Shown here piece after piece: positions 35,372-47,015 of a stretch of 64,000 nucleotides of DNA. The position numbers and the translations under genes are program-made. The notes below the pieces were generated by a model that saw nothing but the letters and a program-made list of their open reading frames with translations, was not told the DNA's origin and did not search any database. The stretch lies in assembly GCA_016647705.1 (NCBI GenBank), contig CM028333.1, positions 28,990,743 to 29,054,742 on the forward strand, written 5' to 3'. The first letter of the stretch is position 1. Each line of letters begins with the position of its first letter. Origin of the DNA: Eucommia ulmoides (lineage: Eukaryota > Streptophyta > Magnoliopsida > Garryales > Eucommiaceae).

Positions 35372-36170
35372 TGATGAGGGTATTTTTGGGCACCTCTAAG
35401 TCTGCACTTGGGACCCAACCACATGTCCGTCGTCGTAGTGACAGGGACACATTCTGAAATCCACAATGCCACACTAGAGCATACGCCAACCATGGATCTT
35501 TTCTAAAATCTCATTTACACCCAGGGAGGAGCGAAGAACCCTGTTGGGAAGTATCGCTCTGAGTTCTGCATCGTGCCCTGGATGATATTTTAGGGACTCA
35601 GTCGTTCACTTTGACCGGCTCCACCTTCTAACTTATTTTTTCTCCAGGACTCCATAGATCTCCATTCTCCTCCACTAGATCACCATCACAAACCTAATAA
35701 AGGCCTACGTGCTTCGTCAAATGGGCCCAAAAGCCCAAGCCCAACGATTATCTCCTAAATGCCCCAGATTATCGGCTAAACACAGGGTTTCGACTAATTA
35801 ACCGTGTTTAGGCCCGACTAATTATTTCTAACTCTTACATATATCAGGGGCTATGCAAGTATGAGGTATGCTTAAATACACTTTACATTACGTGCGAGTT
35901 CATTTACTTACTTGCTGCATTACTGTACTTTTTCTCTCTGAGCACTGATTACCACTCAGGAGGGGCTTCACCAGGATGAATCCTTGTCTGAGCCTTCTAC
36001 AGGTACACTCCTTGAGGAGTAGGACTCTGGACACAGCATGCCAGTCCCCCTAGGACCCAGTATATCTCACATGAAGAATTTTCAACCGACGACTCTACCT
36101 CAGCAAGAGGACCCATCTGTTGTCTGATTGGACCATACTCGAGGTGTGTATCAGTTTTACACACCAACAG
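35372..36170 (+). repeat. T2 5' LTR and primer binding site
   Basis: Starts TGATGAGGGTATTTTTGGGC and ends ACACACCAACA. It is followed at 36171 by GTTTGGCGTCGTCTGTGGGA, a typical Tat primer-site context. It is about 320 bp longer than the T1 LTR but shares its last 200 bp (GAGGACCCATCTGTTGTC near 36107 onward). Confidence 0.9.
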
Positions 36171-36293
36171 TTTGGCGTCGTCTGTGGGAACCAAACAAAT
36201 AGCCTTTCCTTGATCACTCATCTCTGCTCAACTGAGCTTGGGTGATTACAGGGTCCAATTAGATAGATATATAAAAAAAAAGAACCAAAATAC

Positions 36294-37910
36294 ATGTCGA
36301 AATATCCAAGGGCATACCCCCAGCTCCCACCGATGAGGATAACTGCCCACTCTATGGTCAGGAAGAACCATCCACTTTGCCACTTGGGGCAGCGGGACAA
36401 ACCTCAGGAGCGATGGGGGCATCTTGGGTTGATCTCCTTGAATGCCAAATGCAAGAGTTCAAGTCAAATGTACAACTCCTTACGCGTTTGTCACCGCCCC
36501 CTCTTCAGGGTGGACCAACACTCCAGCCAGCAACGCCCGAGGAGCCGCCTCAAGACTGTGATGTTTTTGTGGACACTCTGAATAGGCAGGAGCCCGAGGG
36601 TCTCCCTCTGCCTTGTAACACTGAGTTTGTAGGACAGAAGAGGGGGCCTCTTGTAATGCCGAGATTTCCAACTCTTCCGCCACAAGAATTTATGCCAAGG
36701 GATATGTCGGTGTCCCATAATGGTTGAGCTCTTCATTGGCCAACCAGGTCCAATCACAGAGGTCGATGTGAGCATGCAGTTGACTCTTATTCATCTTTCT
36801 CCTATCATCTTGCTGCCTGAGCTACCAGGGAGAGCCCCGAGCAGGAGAGGCTGTGGAGAGTTGCCTAGACAACATGGAAGCCCATCTCCAGGAGGTGTAA
36901 GAATGCCGGGTAGGACCAAGTGTTATTCTGGAGGTGAATTCTCCTTTTGTGGATGAGGTTCTGGAAGAAGTAACACCGAAGAACTTCACTCAACCCCAGA
37001 TGAGTCCGCATGATAGGACATTAGATCCTGTTAACCACCTGTCTATGTTCAATTCTTATATAGACATGCAAGGAGCCTCTGTAGCTTTACGATGCAGAGC
37101 CTTTCCCATCTCCCTCATAGGTACAATAAGAACGTGGTTCCAGAGTTTGAGGCCAGCATCCATCTCTACATTCAGAGAACTTGAGCAATTGTTCCTGGCT
37201 CATTTCAGCCGCTCCCGGCAGAGACCAAGGACAGTGTCTCATATTCTCACTCTTCGGCAAGAGCCCACTGAATATTTGGATGATTACATTGAGCATTTCA
37301 ACCGAGAAACAAATATGTGCGATGACCTTCCTGACACTGTTGCACTTAATGCCTTTGTTGATGGGCTCCGGGATTAAAGATTATCTTACAACCGCTATTC
37401 CAATCCCGCTCTCACTCTCGATTAAGATCTAGACCATGGGACTAGATTCTAGGGTGTTGACCTCCATGCTGCGACTAGGAGAGAGTTAAAGGAGTAAACC
37501 AACCAAGGGAACCAAGGAATAGAGATTCAAATCAAACCCAAGGCTCAAGAAGATTACAGGCAGAAGGTAGATTGGGGCCCCTACCCAGGGAAAGAAGAAT
37601 GATTCCTCCCCCAGGGCGTCACCAATAAAGGTTAACCCCACTTACAGCCTTAGTAGCCACCATATTCGTGGAGAATTCAGGGCGGGATTTCTTTCCTCCT
37701 CAGCCACCCCCGAGGGGAAAGCAACTTAGAAGAACGATGGCCAAGTATTGTGGGTTCCACGAGGACCAGGGGTACTCTACTAAATATTTCTTCCAGGTTC
37801 GGGAAGAAATCGAAGCCCTCATCCAAAGAGGTTATCTTGGAAATTACGTCCGGAGAGGGAACCAGGAGTGCCTCGCCGAAAAAGAATTGCCGATAGAGCC
37901 TCAAGCCTAG
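36294..37910 (+). pseudogene. T2 gag
   Basis: N-terminal part 36377-36727 (GAMGASWVDLLECQMQEFKS, EEPPQDCDVFVDTLN, PQEFMPRDMSVSHNG) ends in a stop. The capsid core at 36934-37376 reads PFVDEVLEEVTPKNFTQPQM, DPVNHLSMFNSYIDMQGASV, CRAFPISLIGTIRTWFQSLR and PASISTFRELEQLFLAHFSR, and is open for 147 codons. A nucleocapsid-like piece at 37668-37910 has MAKYCGFHEDQGYSTKYFFQ and EEIEALIQRGYLGNYV, the Tat equivalent of a zinc knuckle with one Cys lost. The parts are separated by stops and frameshifts. It is parallel to T1 gag (23968-25660) and better preserved in the core. Confidence 0.85.
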
Positions 37911-38072
37911 AGGAAACGAGGGAACCGCCCTCGTCCATAGCCCTGAAGGGCTGAGGCTGGGGACAATCAACAACGCATGGATGGAGAAATCAACGTCATC
38001 CATGGTAGACTCGGCTCCGGGGATAAAACATCGTCTTCTTGAAAGAGACATAAGCGAAGGTCCAAACAAAAA

Positions 38073-38613
38073 GTGGATGGGGACATATATAAAGTAAGCA
38101 CCATAGATGCTGCCGCACACAATGTTATATCATTTAGCGAGGCTGACCTCCGGGGAGTACATATGCCCCACGATGATGCCCTAGTCATCACTACCCTAGT
38201 CAGTCATTTCAGGATGAGGCACGTCCTGGTCAACGAAGGGAGTTCAACTGACATCATCTTTAAATGGGCCTTTAACAAGCTAGGGACAGATACCGACGCT
38301 CTACAACCCACTAAGTCCCCCCTAGTAGGTTTTGGGAGGGGAAGTGGTCAATTCTCTCAGATGGGCCTCCTTACCTGTCACGATTGGGACAAGCCCAAGG
38401 TCCGTGATGGTATGGGCCAAGTTCTTAATTGTGGATAGACTGGCACCCTATAATACTATCATGGGAAGACCGACCATCTCAGTATTCAAGGTCGTTTGCT
38501 CTCCGTACCATCAAATCATGAAATTCTCCACCAATCAAGGGATTAGAGAGGTCCGAGGTGACCAGGAGGCATCACGTACCTATGCTCGGAGGCTACTAGA
38601 GCAAAATAAATAG
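38073..38613 (+). pseudogene. T2 aspartic protease, catalytic Asp replaced
   Basis: DGDIYKVSTIDAAAHNVISF, then PHDDALVITTLVSHFRMRHV and LVNEGSSTDIIF. The catalytic loop reads V-N-E-G-S where T1 has V-D-G-G-S, so the active-site Asp is Asn. A frameshift near 38335 moves the rest (EVVNSLRWASLPVTIGTSP, APYNTIMGRPTISVFKVV) to another frame. Cleavage activity would be lost even without the shift. Confidence 0.85.
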
Positions 38614-38729
38614 CAACCAATGGCTGGGTCTGAGCCCTAAGGGTCTGCACTGGCAACTCCTGAGCTCATGGCCCTAGATGCTGAAGAAGTTCAGTGTCAA
38701 TTAATGACCCCAGAGATGAGGAGCCAGGC

Positions 38730-39699
38730 CCCCACCCACATAAAGACTTGGTTGAAGTTTTGATTCACCCAACTCTTAAAGAGAGAACTGTTAGAGTTGG
38801 AGCCAAGCTCACCCCATGACAACGGGTTGAGCTCACAAAGCTACTGCGAAAAAATGTCGATGTATTCGCCTGGTCCCATGATGAGGTCCCCAGATTTAAT
38901 CCAAAAGTGACCATGCATAGGCTATACACATACCCACACCATCTTCAAGTCAAGTAAAATAAGAGGAAGTTCCACCCTGAACGCCAGAAAATCATCGAGG
39001 AGGAGATGCAGGAATTGATCAAGTCTGGTGTCATGGATGAGGTAATATTTCTAGACTGGTTGTCCAATGTTTTGCTTGACCTTAAAGCCAGAGGCAAGTG
39101 GAGACTCTGCGTTAACTTCAATGACCTCAACAAGTCCTGCCCTAAATACTTTTTCATCTGTCGAGGATTAATCTTATCATTGATGCCATAGCGGGTCACG
39201 AGCTCTTTAGATTTTTGGACGCTTATGCCAGCTACAATAAGATCCCCCTGTTCCCCTTGGTAAAAGCAAGACATCCTTGATTATGGACAGGGGAACATAC
39301 TACTACAAGGTGATGCTCTTCGGCTTTCGCAACGCTGGAGCAACCTACCAAAGGTTGGTCAACAAAATTTTCAAGGAGGAAATTGGTAAGACCATGGAAG
39401 TTTACATTGATGATATGCTGTTGAAAAGCTTGCAAGCTCCCGATCACCTAGCTCATCTCCAAAAATGTTTTGACATATTGAAAACCCACCAGATGAAGCT
39501 CAACCCGAATAAGTGCATCTTCGGCATCTCTGCTAGGAAGTTTCTTGGTTATATGGTCTCTCAGTGCGAAATTGATACCAACCCTGACCAGATCACTGCT
39601 ATACTCGGCATGTCCTTGACCCGCTCAAAAAAGGAGGTCCAAATGTTGACTGACAAGCTTGCAGTCCTAAACCAATTCATCTCTAAGTCTTCAGAGTAG
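38730..39699 (+). pseudogene. T2 reverse transcriptase
   Basis: VEVLIHPTLKERTVRVGAKL, a stop, LLRKNVDVFAWSHDEVPRFN, KRKFHPERQKIIEEEMQELI, DWLSNVLLDLKARGKWRLCV and NFNDLNKSCPK. A frameshift near 39165 is followed by a shift back near 39270 to MDRGTYYYKVMLFGFRNAGA (39280 onward), VYIDDMLLKSLQAPDHLAHL with the catalytic YIDD box (about 39400), KLNPNKCIFGISARKFLGYM and TRSKKEVQMLTDKLAVLNQF. The second half is open for 140 codons. It is more complete than T1 RT. Confidence 0.9.
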
Positions 39700-40233
39700 T
39701 GTTTTCCATTTTTCAAGGTGCTTTGAAGAAATGAAGACTTTAATTGGACAAGTGAGTATGAAGTAGCATTTTGTGATCTGAAGCGTTACCTCTCCTTCGC
39801 TCCTTTACTCAACACTTCCAAGGTGGAAGATGAGTTATTCTTATACATTTTAGTTTCCTCAATCGGGGTAAGTGTAGCCCTGGTGAGGGAGAAAAATGGT
39901 GCTCAGAACCTGGTGTACTACTCTGGCAAGGTCCTCCTAGATGCTGAAACCAGATACTCAAAATTCGAAAAGTTGGCCTATGCTCCACTGATCGCCTCCA
40001 AAAAACTCTGGCAATATTTCTAGGCGTACACCATTGTGGTTTTGACTGACCAACCCCTAAAGAAGATCTTGCATTCTCCTGATATCTCAGGAAGGATGGT
40101 GAAGTACAACTTTGAGCTGGGACAATTTTATATTGAATATCGGTTGAGAACGTCCATCGAATACCAAGTCCTTGCTGATTTCATTGCAGAACTCACCTTT
40201 CCGAAAGAGAATGATCCAGAAGTAAATCATTAG
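39700..40233 (+). pseudogene. T2 first RNase H
   Basis: FFKVL, a stop, then SEYEVAFCDLKRYLSFAPLL, DELFLYILVSSIGVSVALVR, YYSGKVLLDAETRYSKFEKL, then a stop after KKLWQYF (40021-40023). It continues with TIVVLTDQPLKKILHSPDIS and YNFELGQFYIEYRLRTSIEY, then QVLADFIAELT. This is the gypsy-type RNase H that degrades the RNA strand during cDNA synthesis. Confidence 0.85.
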
Positions 40234-40254
40234 AGGCCTCAGTCTCTGGGAGAC

Positions 40255-40720
40255 TCGGGGACCTCCTCCAACCCATGCGACTTCGACCTGACAGCGTGGC
40301 AGCTCTTCATAGATGGATCATTCAATGTAAGCGGTTGTGGGGCAAGAATGATTCTAGTAGCCCCAGATAAAGAAGTTGTTGAATAGGCTCTCTGACTTGG
40401 GTTCAGGGCTACGAACAATAAAGCTGATTACGAAGCCTTGCTCGCTAGTCTCCGCTTGGCGAAGGAATTCAATGTGTAAACTTTCCTCGTCTTTTGTGAC
40501 TCGCAACTCGTGGTCAACCAGGTGAACAACGGCTACATGGTAAAGGATCCAAGTATGTCATCATACTTGGAAAGGGTCAGAGCACTTATGTTGAATTTTG
40601 AAAAAATCCCAAATGTCTCAAATCCCGCGAGAAAAGAACATGCACACTGACGCCCTGGTGAATCTAGCCTCGGCGGTAGAGTGGACTCTGAAGAGGAGCA
40701 TCCTAGTATATTACCTTGAC
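40255..40720 (+). pseudogene. T2 second (archaeal-type) RNase H
   Basis: AWQLFIDGSFNVSGCGARMI with the first catalytic Asp, ATNNKADYEALLASLRLAKE with the Glu, FLVFCDSQLVVNQVNNGYMV with the second Asp, and HTDALVNLAS at the end. This additional domain, between the gypsy RNase H and integrase, marks the Tat lineage. In-frame stops at E*AL (about 40384) and V*TF (about 40477), plus a frameshift near 40605, inactivate it. Confidence 0.85.
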
Positions 40721-40959
40721 ACCCCAATCATTGCAACCTCAGATCCAGTGGATACTATCTGTGAACTCACTAATTAGCCAACTTGGATAGACCCAATCAA
40801 GTAGTACCTGGAGCGAGGTACCCTCCCAGAGGAGCGGACTGAGGCCAGGAGGGTATGCTACCAGGCAGCAAAGTACACTCTCATTGATAGATTTATTTAC
40901 TGAAAGTCATTCTCAGGCCCCTATTCCAAGTGTCTCCATCCTAAAGAAGCCAAATATGT

Positions 40960-42040
40960 CCTGAGCGAGACTCACAAAGGATTGTGCGACAACCACTCAG
41001 GGGGTAGGTCTCTCACCCGAAAACTACTCCGCCAAGAATATTTCTGGCCCAAACTGCATGAGGATTCCAAGGAATTCGTTAAAAAATACGATAAGTGTCA
41101 GAGATTTACCCCGCACCCTCACGCTCCTCCCACCATGCTGGTCCCGATGACAAGTCCATGGTCGTTTATCCAGTGAGACATTGACCTGCTCGGTCCCTTC
41201 CCCCAAGGGACCAGGAAAAAAATGTTCCTAATCGTTGCCATTGATTATTTCATAAAGTGGGTCAAGGCTGAGCCACTGGCGCGAATCACCAAGGAAAAAA
41301 TATGTAACTTTGCGTGGAAGAGCATAGTGTTCCAGTTTGGGATCCCAAAAGCAATTGTGTATGACATTGGTACCCAATTTAACAACTCCCTCTTCATCAC
41401 CTTTTGTATAGAACTAGGGATCAGGACGAACGTTGCCTCCCCCAGCCACCCTCAATCAAATAGCCGAGTGGAGGTTACAAACAGGACCATCTTGCACGGG
41501 TTGAAAACAAGACTTGATAATTCAAAAAGATGGGGGGGTGGAAGATATCTACGCTATCCTCTAGGAATACCACATCACTCTAAGAACTCCAACCGAAGAA
41601 ATACCTTTTGCAATGGCCTTCGTCTCCGAGGTCGTCATCCCTACAGAAATGAGCGTGTAGACTCTCAGAACTACCGTTGCCTTTGATCAAATCAAGAATA
41701 ACACGACATTATCATTGAGCCTTGACCTCCTCGAATAACGAAAGGAACAAGCCCAGATTCAGAAAGTTACCTACCACCAGAGGGTAGCGAGGTACTACGA
41801 CCGACAAGTACGCCCTCGCTCCTTTGACATCGGTGACCTTGTTCTCAGAAAAGTCACTCTAGCCACCAAAGAACAAGGCATCGGGAAGTGAGACCACACC
41901 TGGGAAGATTCGTATAGGGTCACCGGGATCACACGTCTAGGCATCTACGATCTTGAAATAGAGGAAGGTTTGCCACTCAGGCACCTGTAGAATGCCGATC
42001 ATCTGAAACACTACTTTTGTAGGGAATATTCACCTTTGTA
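40960..42040 (+). pseudogene. T2 integrase
   Basis: The zinc-binding part is THKGLCDNHSGGRSLTRKLL and FVKKYDKCQRF (first Cys of the pair changed to Tyr). After a stop, the catalytic core reads FLIVAIDYFIKWVKAEPLAR, FGIPKAIVYDIGTQFNNSLF and NVASPSHPQSNSRVEVTNRT. The DDE residues are visible: D in AIDYF, D in VYDIG, and E in RVEVTN. A frameshift at a seven-G run (41532-41538) follows. The C-terminal beta-barrel-like part (RYYDRQVRPRSFDIGDLVLR, about 41790-41850) and IYDLEIEEGLPLRHL lie downstream in another frame. Confidence 0.88.
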
Positions 42041-42914
42041 AATAACTTCTGCTTATTACGGTGTAATAGTTTTTTCTTATCAAAATAAATAAGATGTTGT
42101 GTACAATGTGCCTTGTGCTCCTCTAAGTAAACGACATCCTGACCCACAGGGTAGCGGGTGATTCACCATAACGGCCTCTCGACACTTAACGTCGTGAAAG
42201 ACTCTCTGCAAGACTCATGCTGGTGCTCAGTATCGAGGGTGACAACTGGACCCTCTCTGAAGGTCAATAGTCCATACCCAGGGAAAGACTAAGGTCATTC
42301 ACCAACGGCAGGGCATTGATCGAGTCTGAGGATCTGCAGCTAAGTACCTCTCCCCACCAATCGACGATAAGTCTAACTTTTTAAAAGGCAAAGTGCTTAT
42401 GCATGGGCTAAGAACGAGATAACCTAAAAAGGTTCAGGAATGAACCCGACTAGGAAAAACTCACCAATGATCGGCCATAGGTCACCAACAATTGTGTTGA
42501 ATCTCTGTGGACCGAGAGGACTAGGCACCCTAGGAAACCATCCTCCTAAGTCTGCGACACGATTTTCTCATGATCAACTTGTGTCCCGGACTGGGGGGTA
42601 GTAGTCCAAGGCCCTGGATGAAGACGAGAAGTTCTTGGAGTTTTTATTTAGAGAAGTTTTTGTAAACTTTTCAAAATTTTACGACTCTAAAAATCATGTC
42701 AAGCAGAGAATGACGTGGCAAAAACGTCTAGAAGAAGAACAGACTTGCAAAAGTACACAAAAAATAATTTACATTCATATGTTCAGAAGATGTACAAGAA
42801 AAGGTCATCAGCCCATTACAAAAAGAGGAGATCGTCCACCCACTGCAAGTCGACAAAAAGAAGAAGTAAAAAGTCGACAAAAACTCAAGTGTTGGGGACG
42901 CAACGACCCAGAAA
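42041..42914 (+). other. T2 3' region between pol and antisense ORF
   Basis: No sense-strand gene. It is homologous to 52938-53360 and 54766-55100 in T1 (for example TCAAAATAAATAAGATGTTG at 42079 and TCAAAATAAAGAAGGTGTTT at 52978). Open frames on the plus strand at 42635-42985 lie across low-complexity A-rich sequence and have no domain. Confidence 0.6.
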
Positions 42915-43298
42915 TTAGTCCTCCCCGCCCTCAAAATGAAGAGTGTCCGGGAGGGGAGAAGAAATGTCAAGCTCACCCTCTTTAGGGGCCCCCTCAATAG
43001 CACCATCCCCCTCAGCATCTTCTTGCCCAACGCCTTCATGCTCGACATCATCCTCCAGCTCAAAGAACTCCATCTCCACATGGACAGGGGAGAAGTCAGG
43101 GCGCAAGCGGTAGATGGCCTTTATTGGGGCCTTATTCCCAACCTCCAGGAAGTCATTGGCCATATTCGCAGGAAGCTCTTCATATCCGGGTCCCTCCTTC
43201 CATTGTTCCACTGCCTCTGATTTACCCTTCTTCCTAGCCTGGGCAGTGGTGGCCTGAGACTTCTGCTCTTGGTCTTTAGCGCGCCGCTTGATGTTGGG
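42915..43298 (-). pseudogene. T2 antisense ORF, C-terminal part
   Basis: The minus strand reads PNIKRRAKDQEQKSQATTAQ, ARKKGKSEAVEQWKEGPGYE, DFLEVGNKAPIKAIYRLRPD and FFELEDDVEHEGVGQEDAEG. A basic stretch, then a VEQWKxxxxY helix and an acidic tail, is the pattern I know from C-termini of antisense ORF products in Tat elements. It is separated from its N-terminal domain (45738-46540) by the Athila-like fragment. Function unknown. Confidence 0.6.
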
Positions 43299-45737
43299 TG
43301 ACTGTAGACACTTCCCATTTTGAGTTTGGGGGAGATGTTTATATTTTGTATACTTTCTAGTATGATATCGTTTTGCTAGTTGTGTTAGTTTAAGTTCAAT
43401 TGTTTACATACATGTTTGTGTAAGTAAAATGTGATGTTATGAATACTTAGTGCAATGTATGCGTATGTGTTTAGTTTTAGTATAGTTGTGTTTATGTACG
43501 AACTAGTAATTGGGTGTTGAGTTTTTGAGTTCTTCTGGGCCATTACCCAATGATGAAAATTATCCCCTAGTTGTATATTGAGGTCAGGGGCAATGCCCAT
43601 TCATATGTGTTTTGTGTGCTTGGAATGTCGATTAGGTAAAAGTCATTTTGGATCCTAATTTGCACGATCACGTAGACTCATTGTATGGCTATTTAATCGA
43701 TTAGACGCTGATTATTCAGTAGCAAGTTCATAACAATTTTAGGGATTCTAGAACCCGATTGGGGGAAACTTGAGGCAAAATCCTAGGCGAGGTAGTTCAG
43801 GAGACATGATTTAGGCATTCATTTAGATCGCTTGAGTCATTGAAGCCTACCATGTAATATGTTTTACCCCTCGTTACCCTGTCGAAGCCTGTAAACCGTT
43901 TTAATTCTTAACACGTAATAAATACCCTGGCCAATAAAACTTTTTCCAAACCTATGTCACTAAACTTAACGCACAATTTGAGTCAAAATCAAGTGAGCAT
44001 TTGTATATGCTACTTGAAGTGAGCGATTGGGTTTTAGGCGAACTGTTGATTGGTTCGATATTCGAGTACTCACTTGTCATTTTTCTTTCATATTTCCACA
44101 CCCATGAAATTGTACAAATCAAATAATTTTTGGGTGTGGAAGTAAAAAAAAAAAAAAAACATATGTAAATATAGTTCTATTTTTGTTTCTTTTGACAAGT
44201 GAGTATAAAGTTCTTAAATGTTCGTTCAGGGTTGTTCCGAATTTATCTTTGGTGTTACTTGTGATTAAGCGCCAAGCGTTGTGCCTCGGGTATCGTGGAG
44301 TTATAACGTTTACCTGTTTTCTATTGCTGATATACCCTTGGCCATTTACCAAAAACCGAACCAAGTCATGTTGATCTTTTTGAACTTCCAAACCTACATT
44401 AGTGGAGAGTGGAACCCAGCCAGGCATATGGATTTACTAATCCTATATGGTTTAAGTCATGAGCTTAGTTATTGAATAATCCAATCTGGTGTTTGGATAA
44501 TCGTATATTAGAGTTTTCACACACACACGTTGAATGGATCTAGAATGGACGTAATGATATTAAGTATTGAAATTATAGAACACCACGTGGTGTGTTTTAT
44601 TCCTGAACTTGATTTGATTAGGGGTCGTTGAGGGAAAAACATTTTGGTTGATTAGGTGAATTCAGAACTCACATGCCATTACTTCTCATTTATTTATGAT
44701 TGTCTATTTTTAGTATTAAAGTTAGTTAATTAGTAGTGATAGTTTATTTTAGTGTTAGGGCATTTTGCTCGAGGACTAGCAAAATTCCAAGTTTTGGGGT
44801 ATTTGATAGGTTGAAAACACCTATCTATTTCTAAGCCGAATTTGGTAGTTTTCGTGTATTTTTGTAATATTTTAGATCGTTTATATTCGTTTTTATGTAA
44901 ATCGGGTGTAGGGACATAAACGGTTGATAATTAAGCGATTCGGTAGAAAATTCGTGGAAAAATGATAAAGGCAAATATCAGCACTACAGCGCTGGCGTCA
45001 AGGGTTTACTGGCCCTTGACCGTTGCAGTGGTGAAAAGGTTAGTAACATTCTGCCCAACCACCGCTGCAGCGATGGACGGAAAGAATGCCAAATGCAAAA
45101 CATTTTGTATGCCTTCTTCCTACCATTATTCAAAACATTTTTACACTTATTTTTGAGAGCTCTCAACCAACCAAAGAGAAGAAACACAATTGGAGAAGAG
45201 AGAACAAGATCGAAGCAATTTTTACTGACGTCATCCTTCAGATAACGGTTATTCTCCCTTGTTTCGCTCTTTTATTCTTAACATGTTTTTGGTTGTTTGA
45301 TCATGCATATATTAATTATTATTGAATATATGGTTATAGCCAAGAGCTAAACGTTGATTATCTATGGGATTGATGTAGTCTACTAATATATGTTGTTTGA
45401 GTAAATCGTGTCTTGTTAACAGTTGTTCATTTGTATCCGATTGTGTTTACCATTTTATTACTTTTATTATATGCTTGTTATGATATATTGGTCGATTTGA
45501 GAAATCGGGGTTGGACACTCGAGAAAGGTAACATTGAATTCGGACTAGGGTTTAAATACAACGTGACGATCTAGAGATATCAATGTCGACACGAATTCGC
45601 ATATTCATTTACTTTACACTTGGGAGAGGTAATGAGTGAGTTTTCGATACCTAGATTGTCGGATAGTTTGAATACCGTTAATGTAAACTAGATTGGATCA
45701 AACACGTATAAGTAAACGAAGTTAATCCCTAGATAAT
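43299..45737 (+). mobile_element. Athila-like element fragment (internal 3' part plus truncated 3' LTR L4)
   Basis: 43299-44803 is 3' internal DNA related to 28036-29500 on the opposite strand. It ends in the purine tract AAGTTTTGGGGTATT. The LTR starts TGATAGGTTGAAAACACC at 44804 and breaks off at about 45737, inside the conserved CCCTAGATAAT block, about 250 bp short of a full LTR. A palindrome array lies at 44985-45075 (TACAGCGCTGG, ACCACCGCTGCAGCGATGG). There is no target duplication, so both ends are truncated. It splits the antisense ORF of T2. Confidence 0.75.
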
Positions 45738-46540
45738 TAGAGACTTGGCAGAGAACAAAGCACGAAAAAGTTCCAGGCTCAGCTCAACACCCTCTGCCTT
45801 GAAGATAATGTGCGCCGCTATCACTATCTTTGTACTGACCGGAGCCAACTGTGAAGGACATAGACTAAGCACCTTGCAGACCGCTCAGACCCAGGGGTGG
45901 ATGAGAAAGCGAAGTCCGACGGTTAGCTGGTGGAGGAATACGGTAATGACGCCCGGGGGTGGCTAGTATGCCCTTTGGTCAGCATAAGGCATCCTTGTCA
46001 CGACGACATCCAGGAAGGTGTATAGACTACGAGATTTCACCAGGCCCTTCTTAGTTACGTTGGACTGAACATCCCAGAGGAGACTCCGGATGGGAATAAC
46101 GGAATGCAAAATCTCAGGTCCTGGACCGCAGACGAGCCACAGCACCAGGGGAATCACTTGGAGGAACACCGTCTATGTTACATTATCCTCCTCCTCTAGA
46201 ATGATGACAAAAATGGGCTCCCACAAGAAGTCTTCTCCTCTACGCTCGTCAAGGTAACCAATCACAGACACTAGGTTGGCCAGGGAGGGTTTTCCTTTGG
46301 CCGATGGTGTCTGAACCGCAAGAGAAGAAGAAGACAAGCTTAGGGTGCCCGTTCACCATCTGGCATCCCTTACAGATAGAAAGGCTTGCTCCGATGTGCC
46401 AGAGCATGAACTATTCCCTGAGCTACTCTCAAAGGAAGAAGAATATTCAAAGTTAGAAATTCAAGAAAACATTTCAAAAATAAAAATACCGTGTAGAAAA
46501 ACTTCTTACAAAGTGCCCAGAGAACTCGAATGCATTTAAA
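45738..46540 (-). pseudogene. T2 antisense ORF, N-terminal domain
   Basis: On the minus strand, from about 46170 down: SLYTFLDVVVTRMPYADQRA, a stop, PPPGVMTVFLHQLTVGLRF, IHPWV, a stop, AVCKVLSLCPSQLAPVSTKI, VIAAHIIFKAEGVELSLELF and RALFSAKSL. The order (short Pro motif, LHxLxxGLRFPxHPF, LxLxPSQLxPxxW, GVEPSLxxFRALF) matches the 'putative gypsy type transposon' domain of plant antisense ORFs. A weak Ser-rich upstream part reaches about 46540. Two or three stops occur. It lies opposite to gag-pol, downstream of integrase. Confidence 0.65.
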
Positions 46541-46614
46541 TGATGTTCTCTATCTCTCTATCTATAAGAAAAATAGTCTTGGATCGATGAGTACGTCGAT
46601 AGGCATATCGAGCG

Positions 46615-46860
46615 CGCCAAGCGCGCATGCTCACCCTCTAGGCGTACATACTCGCCACCTAGGCACTCTTGGCGTGACAGCTGGCCCCTTTTGGGGCCAA
46701 CATAGTGTGTTCGCCTCTTGGGGACCAGTTTATGCTGGTCCTCTTGGGTCCAGCACCACGTTGGCCCCAAAGAGGACTAGCAGGGGGCCAGTGTACCATG
46801 TTGGTCCCCTTGGGGACAGCATACCACGTTGGCCCTAATGAGGCCAGCACATCATGTGGT
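46615..46860. repeat. GC-rich palindromic minisatellite in T2
   Basis: Repeated TTGGCCCC/GGGGCCAA and GAGGACCAGCA-type blocks, for example CTGGCCCCTTTTGGGGCCAA at 46681, TTGGCCCCAAAGAGGAC at 46770 and GGGGGCCAGTGTACCATGTT at 46785. CACCTAGGCACTC and GCGCGCCAAGCGCGC occur at the left edge. Overlapping open frames on both strands here are by-products. Confidence 0.7.
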
Positions 46861-47015
46861 ATAGTCGGGCACGACTCAAACCCTCGTGCACTCAGCGCAC
46901 ACTCCTCCTCTCGGGCTCGCCTCAATTTTCTCCACGATGAAGGTCACTCCGTGCTCAGGGCTTATTCACAGTGAACGTGTGTCGCCTTCAAAATCAAAAA
47001 ACTTCGAGGCCACTG

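Noticed and set aside
42635-42985. Plus-strand open frame opposite the antisense ORF
   Set aside because: Lys/Gln-rich from A-rich sequence; the minus strand carries the recognisable domain pattern.
46530-46974. Open frames on both strands with Gly/Pro/Trp-rich repeats
   Set aside because: By-products of the GC palindromic minisatellite.
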